Source: Molanna angustata (Eukaryota; Arthropoda; Insecta; Trichoptera; Molannidae). Taken from it: a stretch of DNA of 64,000 nucleotides. The notes under the pieces were generated by a model that worked only from the letters and a program-made list of their open reading frames with translations, did not search any database and was not told the DNA's origin. The DNA lies in contig OY754964.1 of assembly GCA_963576475.1 (NCBI GenBank), positions 47,814,861 through 47,878,860 of the forward strand, written 5' to 3'. This document shows, piece after piece, positions 21,191 through 32,722 of this stretch. The stretch's first letter is position 1. The number at the start of each line of letters is the position of its first letter. A program made the position numbers and the translations under genes.

Positions 21191-22454
21191 TTAACAATGT
21201 ACTTGGAATAGTTTTATTATTATTATTATTATTACAGGATTTCATAGTTTCTGTATTCCGTCTACCTGTTCATTTATGGGTCTTGTTTTATGGTTATTGA
21301 CTGTTATTTTATTTAACAATATTTAAACTGGATAGTTGCAAATACAGTATAGTGTTTATTTTTTAACAAAAACTCCATATTACAAAGAAGATAATTATTA
21401 TTGAACCTATAAATAATAATAATTACTAAGTTTCCTAACATCTGGTTAGTTGGTTGTATATTATTTTTTCATAAAGCATTAGTATTTGACCATACCATCA
21501 CGTCGTTATATGATGGGACATGCAGAGAGAATGGAACAAATGCGAGAGAATATTTTTTGTTGTACGGGATATAGAAAAAACGAACTCTTATCTAATTTTT
21601 ATGTCAAAAATAGATCTATATAATAATTTTGTTTAAAATAAATATTTTAAAAACAATTAAAACATCGAATTCCCATAAAACAATTTCGATTTTATGAATG
21701 TGTAACCTATTCCTCCTATTATGTGTATAATAGGAGGAATATGTATAACCTATTTCTTATTTTTTTATGTTATAAAATAAAATAAAATCCATTTAATAAT
21801 ATATCCTCATTATCGGCGGATAAAATTATAGTCATCTCAAATCTATGTATCGGCACACCTATCGGCCAATATTGAAATTGGTGTCGTTTCATTCCAAATT
21901 ATTAGATTTAAATATGAAAATATTTTTAGAACGACACAATATTAGTTCCGTAGGTACTAAAAAAATAACAATAAGGATTTAAAAATTGTATGTAGATACA
22001 TCTGTTTAAATACTTAGTAATCTTATGAAAAAAATGTGAAAATCTTTATACAATGACACAATAGGATTGGGTTGAATAAAGACAAAAAAAATATGTTATT
22101 CAACAAAACAATTGTTGAAATGTGAGGTGTATTCTTTGATTCGACAGTAATAAGCGTGATTTTAACAAAGAACTTTTACGAAAAGCCAATTATTTATTTG
22201 TCTGTTCGATTCTCTGTTAATTTGTAAAAGAATACATCTCCTAAAAGTAGTATTCAATTCGTTTTGATTTTTACGCAGGTAGGGATCTATATGTTACAAT
22301 TCTGTTTCGTTCGAAAATTTTCAGTGCTGCCTCGTGGTAGTATTTATAAATAATTATATTAATTACACATTTTTTTCACTAAGTTAAAAAACATTTGATC
22401 CCATTTTTTGCAATCTTTTTAAAAAAACACAATAGAAACATTTTGGACAGTCGT
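21191..22454. other. AT-rich DNA with a LINE-Y scrap and a perfect hairpin
   Basis: Positions 21490-21535 (ACCATCACGTCG ... GGGACATGCAGAGAGAA) are a LINE-Y 3' end in reverse. A perfect 15-bp stem with a 4-base loop lies at 21708-21741 (TATTCCTCCTATTAT / ATAATAGGAGGAATA). Nothing else is recognised. Confidence 0.45.
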
Positions 22455-22768
22455 AAAAATAATATATAGTTTGTGCAAGAGCTGTGTCATAGAAAAGAGT
22501 TCTCTGGGAGTCATCTCACACTCAGGTCGTCTGGGTCACAGAGTAACAGATCCCTAAAGGAATTGGACAGAATCAACAAAGCGGCGTATGCTTTGGTTTG
22601 AGCGGTCCAATTGAGTGGAATGTACTTCCTCCAGATGTTTGCAGTGCTAAAAACAGGAGCACTTTTACTGAAAACAGTTGTTTCGTTAAACAGAACATAA
22701 GTTAACTATGTATCAGCACCCTTGGAATGATCTTGAATCATGAAACGGCGCTATACAAAATCTCCTAT
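22455..22768 (+). pseudogene. L2 LINE 3' fragment
   Basis: Diverged coding remnants include LCKSCVIEKSSLG-like codons and VEWNVLPPDVC, parallel to WNKLPPHLR of the intact L2. The 3' stem-loop follows (GCACCCTTGGAATGATC ... ACGGCGCTATACAAA). It is inactive. Confidence 0.6.
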
Positions 22769-22789
22769 CATTATATCTTCTATCATCTC

Positions 22790-23160
22790 CTATCTAAAGA
22801 AATTTTATGTAGATATAAAGAGAGTTTGTGTATAAAAACTGGTTTTATTTATTCATTGTTGTTATATATGTAGGTACTTATTATGCACTTATTTTATTAA
22901 TCATAATTGATATTTAAGTGTTGTTTTTTTTATTATAACATATATATGTCTATTTTTAAGTATGTTTTTGTTACTATGATTATTTTGTTACTTTGCTTTT
23001 GTTCTATATTATGTAAATAGTTGCAACTCCCTTCAAAGCACGAGTATATCTCTTTTTGAAGGAAGTCATATTATAAAGTGTATTAATTTCTTTTTTGCTA
23101 TGTATTTTTTATGTAAAATATGTCTTTTTGTAATAAATAAATTATTTTTACAACAATTTG
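22790..23160 (+). repeat. Possible LINE 3' untranslated region
   Basis: A purine/pyrimidine stem (CTCCCTTCAAAGCACGAG and TTTTTGAAGGAAG, 23028-23066) lies ahead of a TGTAATAAATAAATTATT end, as is common in CR1/jockey-type 3' UTRs. No coding part is attached, so this is tentative. Confidence 0.3.
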
Positions 23161-23342
23161 AGAAGGAGAATTTCAAATGATGATGGTGATCTTATTTTTT
23201 TTCTCTTTTATGTCATTCTATTCAATAATGAGCGTAACACATCTCAAATTCTTTTATATTTTTGAATACGTTCATTCGTGGACCAAGATATGAGCAACGT
23301 TTAGATAGTTACTTTTTGGGCAACTAACAGGTACTTTGTCAA

Positions 23343-23518
23343 ATATTAATTAAACACGCACCCGATAACAAGTTCCACATTCTGGAGACTTACGATAATA
23401 ATCATCTCACAGATCCAGATTTATAAACACAATTTAAAACTAAGTCTCCAATTTTCCACCTTCAGTTCAGTTCAGATCAGCAGATAGATAGCTAACCAAC
23501 TGAGCCACGAAGGCCGTC
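23343..23518 (-). mobile_element. tRNA-derived SINE, family 2
   Basis: The minus strand begins GACGGCCTTCGTGGCTCAGT (A-box-like TGGCTCAGTTGGTTAG), lacks a clear B box, and continues with TTTTAAATTGTGTTTATAAA, CTGGATCTGTGAGATG and GTGGAACTTGTTATCGGGT. The body matches 24728-24895 and 44289-44550. Confidence 0.7.
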
Positions 23519-23624
23519 AATAAGAACGTAAAGTAAGATTCTTAATTTTAATAAAAGTATCTTCATAATAATTGACGAAGTTTTTATTTTGTAGAATTCC
23601 ATCAAAAATGATGTCTATAATTAA

Positions 23625-23745
23625 AATTAAAACACTTTTTAATTCTACATACATGAATTCACGTTGAATCAATTTTTGATTCAACATGAATTCTACACTT
23701 TTTTGATTCTACATGAATTCATATAGAATCAAAAAAGTGTTTTAC
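23625..23745. repeat. Nested palindromes
   Basis: AAAACACTTTTTAATTCTAC on the left pairs with GAATCAAAAAAGTGTTTT on the right. Smaller palindromes built on TTGAATCAATTTTTGATTCAA and ACATGAATTC lie between. It looks like a foldback element that was partly duplicated. No coding capacity. Confidence 0.5.
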
Positions 23746-24477
23746 TTTTAATAAAAGTATAATCCTTGTTCTTAATAAGGTTAGCAGATAGAACGAAGCG
23801 GAAGACATGGGAAAATTGTTTTCAAATTTATTTATGTGATTGTATTTTTAATTCTAAAGTGAATTTTGTGTCTGTTATTCTTAGTTAATTATTAATTTTT
23901 TATTGAAAAACTACCGCAGCGTTTATATATTTATTTTACTATGAATATTTTTTTCCATATAATATTCACAAGGTTTTACTAAGATTTCACTGTGAGTGCC
24001 AACTTGTAATTTAATTGTGAGTAGAACATGGACCAGATGGAGGTATTCGTCAACATTGTTCAACACCGTTAATGATATAAGATTATTTCATGGAGCTTTT
24101 GCTTCTCAAGGGCCTCAGTAAAATAAAATAGTTACTTAAACAGTAAAATACTATGACCTCCACTTGATAGAAATTTATTCCACTGTAAAAGCCCCTTTAC
24201 AACAAAAATGATAAAGTGGTGAAAACGAAAAGAGATAATTATTTTTTGTTGAACAATATTACAAATGATCAGGTAATCTCTTCCAAAAAGTAAAATCAAT
24301 GGAATACACAGCATGCCTATATTTTTATTTTCTTTGTTTAATTTTTTTCTTTTTATATTAATAATCTAATGTTATTAACAAAATAATTTTGTTTATATTT
24401 TAATTGGTATACCCACAGACAGGCTGTGCGTTGTGTGATTTATGTGTGCACGTTTTTTTTGTTATGATTGATATTAT
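23746..24477. other. AT-rich intergenic DNA
   Basis: No feature is recognised in this stretch. Confidence 0.4.
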
Positions 24478-24530
24478 GTTAATGTGTATTAATCGTGTAA
24501 ATACACATTAACACGATTAATAAATAAAAT
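24478..24530. repeat. AT-rich hairpin
   Basis: GTTAATGTGTATTAATCGTG is followed after three bases by a rearranged reverse copy (TACACATTAACACGATTAAT). It can fold, but no function is suggested. Confidence 0.35.
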
Positions 24531-24727
24531 AGAAATAAGAATAATTAAAAATAATCTTAAATAAATAAAATAGAAATATGAATAATTGATATTATAGGGA
24601 ATGAAGCGGAAAAGTAGGAGAGAATTGAAGAAATAGAAGAAACGTCAGTTAAAAATATACTATGTGAAATCAAGGCTGAAAGTTAAATTTATGGTCCTAT
24701 CTGCTAAGTATGGAACCAAACATTTTG

Positions 24728-24895
24728 TCGGCCTTCGTGACTCAGTTGACTAGGTATATGACTGCTGATTTAAAGTCCCCGATTTTGATTCCCGGTGGAG
24801 ATACAGTTTTAAATTGTGTTTTCAGTCTGGATCTGTAGGACTATTAATATCGTATTTCTCCAGAATGTGGCAACTTGTTATTGGGTGAGTTTTTA
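24728..24895 (+). mobile_element. tRNA-derived SINE, family 2
   Basis: The head TCGGCCTTCGTGACTCAGTT has an A-box-like part, GATTTTGATTCCCGG is a weak B box, and the body has TTTTAAATTGTGTTTTCAGT, CTGGATCTGTAGGAC and GTGGCAACTTGTTATTGGGT. Point changes in the head make it unlikely to be transcribed well. Confidence 0.7.
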
Positions 24896-24959
24896 ATTAA
24901 TAGGTACTTGAAATAGTACACATAATATACAATAAAATATTTAAAATAAGTACCCCAGG

Positions 24960-25225
24960 TAATAAAAAAAAATAAAATTGGTAAAGAGATTGAAGATATG
25001 CAGGTATGACATTGAAACAAAAATAAAAACATTGAAAAAAATAAAAACATTTAAACAAAAATAGGTATGACAAAATAGGTATGACAAAAATAAAAACATT
25101 GAAACATGATAGGTATGACAAAATATATGACAAAAATAAAAACATTGACAAAATATAAGGTATGACAAAAATAAAAACATTGAAACAAAAATAGGTATGA
25201 CATTGAAACAAAAATAAAACAAAAT
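24960..25225. repeat. Minisatellite of AAACAAAAATAAAAACATTG units
   Basis: Irregular tandem repeats combine AAAAATAAAAACATTGAAAC with AAAATAGGTATGAC blocks. Several minus-strand frames stay open only because of the repeat, with proteins made of F, Y and L. They are not taken as genes. Confidence 0.8.
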
Positions 25226-25450
25226 CTACGCCTCTGAAGTTTGGCATTCCCTTTAAGCCAAGCAGTGAACCGGGGTGGGGCTTGCTTCTATTGCCACAGC
25301 ATCCCACCCTTAGTTGAGACAGAGACATGCATATGTGGACACCGTACGTTAGAGAGAAACAACGATATCCACCCTACGATGAACAGTGCTTGACCACGTT
25401 TTCTAGTTAGTACATCATCGTTCCGCTAGGAGGGCGACGCAGTGCAAAAC
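25226..25450. other. Unassigned GC-richer, possibly conserved segment
   Basis: This block is clearly richer in G and C than both sides and directly abuts the minisatellite. The minus strand is open (SLSQLRVGCCGNRSKPHPGS), but no family is recognised. It could be a piece of a mobile element, an untranslated exon or a promoter region; nothing here decides between these. Confidence 0.35.
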
Positions 25451-26189
25451 ATTTCAATTTCAAAATAAATCATATTTTATATTTTTTATTACACACACAT
25501 AGTATATATTATAATAATTCTCAAATAAATGTGTGTACAGTATTTTACAATTATATGAATAAATAAAGTGACATTTACGCCGGTTTCAATATTTTGTGCA
25601 GTGATCAGTGAAGTTGTTGATAATTGTTAAAAAAAATGTAAATAATAAATACTTATTTGTTAAATTTGATTGAATAAATTATAAAATAACAGGACAGTAC
25701 GATTTACAATCAAAATGAATTAAATTGATCATTACATTAACATCAAACATTTTAACGACACATGCAGTTAAACAGTTCTAATTAGTATAATAATTAAAAA
25801 TAAATACGCATATATAAATATATTTACAAAAAAAAAAAACGTTTAATAGCACGATTTGCAATCAACATATAATATTTCATTTTTATGAAAAATTAAATTT
25901 TAGGGGGTATATTATACCAACATATTTTTTAAATTGCATAAATTATAATAAATTTTGTTTTACTGATAGTTTAATAAAAAAATAATATTTAAAAAGTTAT
26001 CAATAAAAGTGCCAATAAATACTATAATATGTACATTCACGTGCTAATTACACGTGATACTTCATATTATATTTATTTGATCTCTAAGCTTTAATGTTTT
26101 TTAATTATTCATTCAATTATAATAATTGTGAAATTTCATTACATTGTAAATCACTTATTCACTACGAGCATCATTCCAGAGATTTATGG
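25451..26189. other. Very AT-rich intergenic DNA
   Basis: No coding or structural feature is seen in this stretch. Confidence 0.4.
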
Positions 26190-26345
26190 TTCAGTGGTAA
26201 AGTGGTAATCTAGTGGTCATTGGTTCAAATACCGCCTAAGCAAATTTCGTTCTTCTATAGAACATGCGTTTGTATAGTTTAGGGAAGACTGACCACCGCC
26301 AGTGCAAAGTGGACGGTCGTTCGACTTCTGTGCTGACGCCCAGTG
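26190..26345 (+). mobile_element. Diverged tRNA-headed SINE (family 1 related)
   Basis: TGGTTCAGTGGTAAAGTGGT resembles an A box and TTGGTTCAAATACC a B box. The following ATTTCGTTCTTCTATAGAAC and TATAGTTTAGGGA recall the body of family 1 (ATTTCGTTCACCTATAG ... TTAGTTTAGGGA). The rest differs. Confidence 0.45.
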
Positions 26346-27400
26346 TTCGATTGCCAGTTGGGGGGAAACATATTTTAATTATATCTCACTTAATTATTGC
26401 TTCACTGAGGTGAAAATTCAGAATAGTTGGAAAAAGTCATAGGTGGATTATTGCGCTGGACGTACTTCGGTGGAGCCTTGTTCCAGTTTATGACTTCCTC
26501 ATTTTTTTATAGTACAAGAGATATCTTAATATTTGTGGAATTTCCAGTGAGATCTGGACATTTTATTACCTATATGGGATTCCTTATATTCAACGAAATA
26601 TTTAGCTTGAGTTTGATTACCCACCTGTAAATCTGATTGCATTGGAATGACAAACGAGCATCAAAAATTTAAATTAATAGGTATTAACTTACATACAATT
26701 GAAGATTTGGTTGTATAAAAATAATGTAATATCTTATACAAATAAATAATGCTTATTTACATAGGTACTACAACCAAATAATATATTTTTCTCGTAAACT
26801 TGGATCAATTTTTAATTGATAGTAGGTACCTACTTGTTAGTTATAGGGACTTACCGAAAAGCAACATTATTTCATCACAAATTATTGAGTACCTACCTAC
26901 CGTATTGTTCAATTGAGTTGGCATGTGATACCCTTTGTGACACCCTTTTCAAAGTTTTCTTCACATTGAAATGTTATTGTTAAAAGAAATTCTCCTATTA
27001 CGCATTATTGTTTAAATTGTATGAATCTTAATAAAAAAAATCTGAAAGTTTCAGAACTCTAACTGGTCGGAAAGTTCGTTAAAAATCGATTGCAAAATTA
27101 TAGTACCCAAAGACATGTGAAGTTGATTAAAAGGGTGTAAAAAAGAGAATTCCAATTGAGAGAATGTTTTGTTTAACATGTTCATGTTTTTATTTTTTCT
27201 TGATATGTGAGGCACGGAACGACCAATCTCGTTATAAAAGCAAATTAAAATTATACGAATAATTATTAAGTAGGTACCAAATAAAATATTAGTATTTGTT
27301 TCAGTCAAATAACCAATTTAATACTGATAAAATATATATGTAAATATCAACGGTTATTTGTTATAACCTTGCAAGTACAAATCGAAAAATAATAAATAAT
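26346..27400. other. AT-rich intergenic DNA
   Basis: No gene or repeat is recognised in this stretch. Confidence 0.4.
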
Positions 27401-27492
27401 CATTCAATAATTGTGTATTGCTCCCCGCCATAGTTGTAAAGAGATCCAAGAATAAAGAAGAATTTAAAAACTACTGTAAATTTAGAATTATT

Positions 27493-27607
27493 ATGGTTTT
27501 CGCGCCAACAGCGAATAAAATGGCCGGCCAATTGACACAGGACGACAGCGGCTCCGACACAGAAGTGGTCCATACCGAAGCTCAAATAATATCCAAGGAT
27601 TCGAATG
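27493..27607 (+). CDS. Probable first coding exon of a host gene (partial)
   Basis: An ATG at 27493 opens 38 codons plus one base. They encode MVFAPTANKMAGQLTQDDSG, then SDTEVVHTEAQIISKDSN, and end at a consensus splice donor (AATG|GTAAGT, intron from 27608). The exon is much richer in G and C than its surroundings, and its codons use C and G at third positions, as host genes do and the surrounding DNA does not. The peptide is hydrophilic with an acidic DDSGSDTEVV patch and no signal peptide. Upstream in-frame codons reach 27418, so an earlier start is possible. The protein family is not recognised, and no further exon was found in the window, so the gene would continue beyond a long intron. 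No function is proposed. Confidence 0.5.
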
Positions 27608-29644
27608 GTAAGTCAGGAATTTACTATCAATATATTGTTTTATCAGCAGAGGCGGTTCGAGGTGTTTACATTGCCTCACGGTCCGCCTTTAAAGGAGATA
27701 AGATAAATAAACAAATAAATTATTTTCAATTTCGGTAAAGTTTACCCATGTTCCTATATCACATATCCTTGATAATGTTTTTATTACGAAAGATTTGTAT
27801 CGATATACCTAATATTATACTATTGTGTAATATACCTACATATAAAATCACTGTATTATCTAGACATTATAAGCCGCTGTATTATGGTACAAAATGTTAA
27901 AAGCTTGAATTAACTTAAACTATCTGGAAACGTGTAGACTGTAGGTATCTTTTTTGTATTACTTAGGTGTCGTATAACCTTTTTTGTTTTTCATTCTTTA
28001 CCAACTATGTAGGTATAAGTGAAACGGGTGGTCAGTTTTCCACAGGCAAGGCTCATTATTTATTCTCGGTGATTTCATTTATCATAAAAAAACTAAATAA
28101 ACTCCTGCGTTACTGAGGTTCTTTAACTATTGGTTAGAGAATGTTTGTTAAAGGAGTGGGTTCCTTTAAAAAAAGAAGAAAAAATGATGTACTTAACACG
28201 TTTATGGAGTAGTTAAGTTCTATGAATCCAAAATTTTATAGTGTATTTTTGTGAATCAATTTCTCAATGGGTATTTTTTAACAATGCATTCAAACAATTA
28301 TATTATGTGTCCATGGTGAGTCAGCCAAAAGTGTAGTAATTATTAGTTCTTTGTATATTTTCTATAAGTTAATTGTATAAGTTCTATTAATTTCATATTG
28401 ATATAATTTATAAAGTAGGTATGCTCTAATTTAAGCAGTGGATTGATAGTGTTAGTCAAATTTAAAAAACTTAAAATCATACAAAACTTACAACGCCTCT
28501 GAAATATCGCTTAACAAAAGATTGTGCAAGCTGTTGCTCCTTCGCAGGTATAATTTCATTTTCAATAGATTTTTTTTTCACAATACGAAGGAAAAAAGGT
28601 TTGAACTTGGATCTATTTTGTAATGGATTAATTTGTTATACCTACATACCTACAATCTTTTATACTGAAATCAAGAGCGTGTATAACAAGAAGGATAGTT
28701 TAGTTATATTTCGTCTGGATAAACTAAGCTATCGATGTAGTCTTAAATTAGTTTTTTTTTAAATTTAGTAAATCGACGAAACTTCATAACTTAATGACGA
28801 AATATAAAATTAAACACTATGTTGTGATTGCGCAATATGATGATGGCTTCAATAAATTGATACAGGCTAGTGCTTGTAATTGATTAATTAGCAGTAGGAG
28901 AGATGCGGCTCATTTCTATAACTTTAACAAGTGATTAATATTCTTAAAACAATATTTTATTTATAATAATCATTATATTTAATTCAATTTTATTTTAAAG
29001 ATGTATTTCTAATGGTTTTGCTTAGCGCGTTGAAATTCATTTCAATGCCATCCTATAACGAAGCAATTTGAAACTACGTCTTAAATATGATGAATATATC
29101 CGTATATTTATACTTACGTTTATATTGGATTTGTCTGATTTTGTTTTTATCATTTGCCTTTATTTTATATTCTGGTAATTTTACTCCACTCCGTAATGAA
29201 AAGCTGAGTTTTACTATTTTACTAATCCATTTATATACAATACATTATATCACTGTTGTTCTACAATATTTTTATTACCTATAATGTGACTTTAAAACTC
29301 TAAATTAACCAATTAATATGTACATCAATACAATACAAATTTAAAAAATATGACATGTGTGTTTCATGCCAAATTCTTAATAATTTGAATATTTTGATAT
29401 ATATTTTTTGAAGAAGGTATTAGTATTAGTATTAGTGATGAATATAATTAAACATTATAACTCATATAACTCAATACTTTTAGACATTAATACATACTTT
29501 CCAAGGTAAGCAGACGTAAAATTTTTAAAAACATTTTGCCTACCAAATTGTTGGTTCTTATTGTGGACTCCACATAATATAATTAATGACGCATTGACAT
29601 AACCCGGAATGCAAATTTACAAAAGAAATTCATTAAACGACAGC
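27608..29644. other. AT-rich DNA, possibly intron of the gene at 27.5 kb
   Basis: No exon, RNA or clear repeat was seen. If the exon before it is real, this stretch and the L2 element after it lie in its first intron. Confidence 0.35.
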
Positions 29645-29697
29645 GAGGATGCCGTGGAGGAAAACATAAGAAAACACTCTCTTTGGAACAACATACC

Positions 29698-32652
29698 ATG
29701 CAAAATATAATCAAACCACTTACATCATCTCTTCAATCAAAAATCGACCACCCATTGTCAAAGCGCCATGGAGTGCCCATTCCCAGAAGAGTGGCCATCG
29801 GACACTGGAATGCGCGGTCCCTAAACAACAAAGCGGAGGATATCGTGGATGTTATCCGTCAAAACAAGCTCAACGTTTTGTGTGTAACAGAAACATGGCA
29901 CGATGACCACAACACCGTGTCACTGAAAAGGCTTCACTCTCAGGGTCTCATCGTCGTCGAGGAAGCCAGACAGCGAAAACAACATACCAACACACTCAAG
30001 ACGAATCACGGAGGAATCGCCTTAATTGGAACACAAGGATTACGTATCGCCAAAATCCCAATAGGAGAATTCCAGAGCTTCGAGTGTTTAGGATGTCGGA
30101 TATCTTCTGGCAGTTCCTATTTCATCATCATCACCATATATAGACCTGGATCAAAACCTGTGACAGATTTATTTTTTAATGAACTCTCTCTTCTATTAGG
30201 AAAAACTATATTAATTAACACGCAACATATTTATATAACGGGAGATTTTAACATTCACTTGGAGCAATATACTAACCCAATCAGAGTCAGATTTATTGAT
30301 ATACTAACATCCTTTGGACTAGCACAATACATTCAAAAACCGACACATGACGCCGGGGGAATACTCGATTTGTTAATATGCAGAGCTGGCAACGAGGAGC
30401 TAGACCCACAAATAACTGACATTGGTCTATCAGATCACCGACTTATTTACACGACAATCAACCTTACCCCACATCCACCAGAATATCACACCATAAAATC
30501 TCGAGCATGGAGAAATTTCAATATTAAAAACTTTAAACTCGAACTTCAACAGTCTCCTCTATGTAACCTGGATCAACTTGAAACTCTCACAATTGACGAA
30601 CTGACCGTTTGCTACGACAATACACTGACAGACCTTTTAAATAAACATGCTCCTGAACAAACGACAAGACGACAAATTCGAATTTCAGACAAGTGGTTCG
30701 ACCAGGAATGCAGAAATGCAAAAAGAGAAATGAGAAGACAAGAGAGAGCTTTTAAAAAACAAAAAACAGTCGATAGACATAAATGGATAGAGGCCCAGAA
30801 TAACTACAGACACGTTATTAAAACAAAGAAAAACGCTTACTGGACGGAAAAAATCAACTCTGAACGAGGCGACCCCCAACGCATGTGGAGATCCCTCAAT
30901 TCTGTCTTGGGACAGTCGACACAACTGCCAACTATAGACCTGTCTCCCAATGACGTTTCTAATTTTTTCCATAACAAAATACAAAATATTCTCAATAATA
31001 CAACCTCTTCTGATGCACCATCTTACGAAGCAAACAATAAAGCAAAAATTAGCTCATTCGATGAGACTAATACAGCTGAAATTCAAAAGATCATCCAAAA
31101 CTCAATATCCAAAAACTGCTCTCTCGACCCCATTCCAACATGGCTCCTAAAAAAGTGTTCTCACGAACTGTCTCCTTTCATAACTAAGATATGTAACATC
31201 TCCCTGAATTCTGGCGTTGTACCAAACCTCTTCAAGAAGGCCTTAGTCACTCCAATATTAAAAAAGACATCTCTCGACCCTGGTGATTTAAATAACTACA
31301 GGCCAGTATCCAACTTATCTTTCTTGTCGAAATTACTAGAGAAAATCGTCGCTTCACGCATCAACTATTTTATCGAATCACAAGATATGTTCGCCACCCA
31401 CCAGTCTGCATACAGAAAGCACCACTCCACAGAAACGGGTCTCCTTCGATTACTTTCAGATGTAATCCTAGCAACAGAAACAGGCAATCTAGTTCTTCTT
31501 TCATTCCTGGATATGAGCGCAGCCTTTGACACAGTCGACCATCCGTTTCTTCTAAACAGACTGAACATATCCTACGGATTTCAGGGTAAAGCCCACTTGT
31601 GGCTGAAATCCTATTTACAAAATCGCTCTCAAAGCATAACTATAAATAAAGAAAAGTCTTCCCCTTCAAAGGTGATGACAGGTGTTCCCCAGGGCTCCGT
31701 GCTTGGCCCGCTACTTTTCACGCTATACACAAAAGACATCTTTAATATAGTAAAATCTCACGGTCTTCTCGCACATTGCTACGCTGACGACTGGCAGCTG
31801 TACTTTTACTCGACTCCAAGTGAATCTTTGCTTCTAAAAGACAAAATTTGTCTATGTATCGGAGAAATAGAGCGATGGATGTCCTCTAATAAACTAAAAT
31901 TAAATCCAACTAAAACCGAATTTCTCTGGACGGCCACATGCCGCCGGCAACATCACATAGACAACACTCCCATCTCAGTCGCAGACACTGACATTACTCC
32001 AAAATCCACAGTTAAACTTCTCGGAATACATCTCGATTCCAGCCTGAGCCTCAAAAAACAAATAAACAACACAACATCTTCTGCTTTCTACCACCTACGA
32101 CGTATAAAATCCATCAGACGAAATATTCCCGTAGAAGCAACGAAATCTTTAGTAAACTCATTCGTTATTTCTCGCTTAGACTACTGTAATGGCATCTACG
32201 CAAACCTCCCAAAACTCGAGCTAAACAAACTTCAATCCGTCTTCAACGCAGCGGCCAGGCTTATCACCGGAGCTGCAAAATTCTCTCACATCTCTCACCA
32301 TCTTCGAAACCTCCACTGGTTGAAAGTCCCAGAGAGAGTCAAGTTCAAACTATGTTTGCTGACATTCAAAGCAATCCATGGCATTGCTCCCACTTATCTA
32401 ACAGAGCTCTGCATCCCTTTTACTGCAAACGACCGACAAGTAACACTCCGGTCAGCCACCACAACCATGGCCGGCAAGTTAACTGAAATCAATAGAGTTA
32501 ACACCACAAATTTTGGCGATCGTGCTTTTGCGGTGGCTGGCCCAGCTTCGTGGAATAAACTACCACCTCATCTGAGACGAATTGACAACCTTGACCAATT
32601 CAAAATACACCTCAAAACTCATCTATTCCGCGAGTCTCACGACATAAAATAA
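29698..32652 (+). CDS. L2-type endonuclease / reverse transcriptase
   Basis: The 984-residue protein would nick target DNA and copy its own RNA at the cut. The apurinic-like endonuclease comes first: GHWNARSLNNK near residue 35, the catalytic TETW near 65, GDFNIH near 185 and the LSDHR box near 245. The reverse transcriptase follows: NYRPVSNLSFLSKLLEK near 540, SFLDMSAAFDTVDH near 605, TGVPQGSVLGPLLF near 660 and the catalytic YADD near 695. The C-terminal part has LDYCNGIYANLPKLELNKLQ, LHWLKVPERVKFKL and ASWNKLPPHLR, the order typical of L2 elements. There is no RNase H domain. The first ATG (29698) was chosen; five further in-frame codons upstream have no ATG. No stop or frameshift interrupts the domains, so it may be recently active. 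Confidence 0.9.
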   Translation: MQNIIKPLTSSLQSKIDHPLSKRHGVPIPRRVAIGHWNARSLNNKAEDIVDVIRQNKLNVLCVTETWHDDHNTVSLKRLHSQGLIVVEEARQRKQHTNTLKTNHGGIALIGTQGLRIAKIPIGEFQSFECLGCRISSGSSYFIIITIYRPGSKPVTDLFFNELSLLLGKTILINTQHIYITGDFNIHLEQYTNPIRVRFIDILTSFGLAQYIQKPTHDAGGILDLLICRAGNEELDPQITDIGLSDHRLIYTTINLTPHPPEYHTIKSRAWRNFNIKNFKLELQQSPLCNLDQLETLTIDELTVCYDNTLTDLLNKHAPEQTTRRQIRISDKWFDQECRNAKREMRRQERAFKKQKTVDRHKWIEAQNNYRHVIKTKKNAYWTEKINSERGDPQRMWRSLNSVLGQSTQLPTIDLSPNDVSNFFHNKIQNILNNTTSSDAPSYEANNKAKISSFDETNTAEIQKIIQNSISKNCSLDPIPTWLLKKCSHELSPFITKICNISLNSGVVPNLFKKALVTPILKKTSLDPGDLNNYRPVSNLSFLSKLLEKIVASRINYFIESQDMFATHQSAYRKHHSTETGLLRLLSDVILATETGNLVLLSFLDMSAAFDTVDHPFLLNRLNISYGFQGKAHLWLKSYLQNRSQSITINKEKSSPSKVMTGVPQGSVLGPLLFTLYTKDIFNIVKSHGLLAHCYADDWQLYFYSTPSESLLLKDKICLCIGEIERWMSSNKLKLNPTKTEFLWTATCRRQHHIDNTPISVADTDITPKSTVKLLGIHLDSSLSLKKQINNTTSSAFYHLRRIKSIRRNIPVEATKSLVNSFVISRLDYCNGIYANLPKLELNKLQSVFNAAARLITGAAKFSHISHHLRNLHWLKVPERVKFKLCLLTFKAIHGIAPTYLTELCIPFTANDRQVTLRSATTTMAGKLTEINRVNTTNFGDRAFAVAGPASWNKLPPHLRRIDNLDQFKIHLKTHLFRESHDIK

Positions 32653-32664
32653 CAATAAACTCAA

Positions 32665-32701
32665 AGCGCCCTTGAGGTGAGGTTATCACAAAAACGGCGC
32701 T
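32665..32701 (+). promoter_or_regulatory. L2 3' stem-loop recognised in reverse transcription
   Basis: AGCGCC (32665-32670) pairs with GGCGCT (32696-32701), with GTGA/TCAC able to pair inside. The same structure ends the fragments at 15.8-16.7, 18.1, 20.4 and 22.7 kb. In L2-type LINEs the conserved 3' end is thought to be recognised by the reverse transcriptase; that role here is inference. Confidence 0.7.
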
Positions 32702-32722
32702 ATACAAATCATCCCATTATTA

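Larger units (their letters stand above)
29645..32722 (+). mobile_element. L2-clade LINE, apparently full-length coding
   Basis: The element holds one intact frame (29698-32652) and a short 3' UTR with the AGCGCC...GGCGCT stem-loop, ending near CATCCCATTATTAT. The 5' boundary is estimated where composition changes (about 29645). No separate ORF1 is seen upstream. Short 3'-only copies of related elements lie at 15790, 16195, 16600, 18078, 20085, 22455 and 34565, as expected from reverse transcription that often stops early. Target duplications could not be defined. Confidence 0.85.

Noticed and set aside
21708..21741. Transcription terminator-like hairpin
   Set aside because: The perfect 15-bp stem has no adjacent gene and the DNA is eukaryotic, so a bacterial-type terminator is not expected.
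24897..25328. 143-residue minus-strand protein
   Set aside because: Most of it is the translated AAACAAAAATAAAAACATTG minisatellite.
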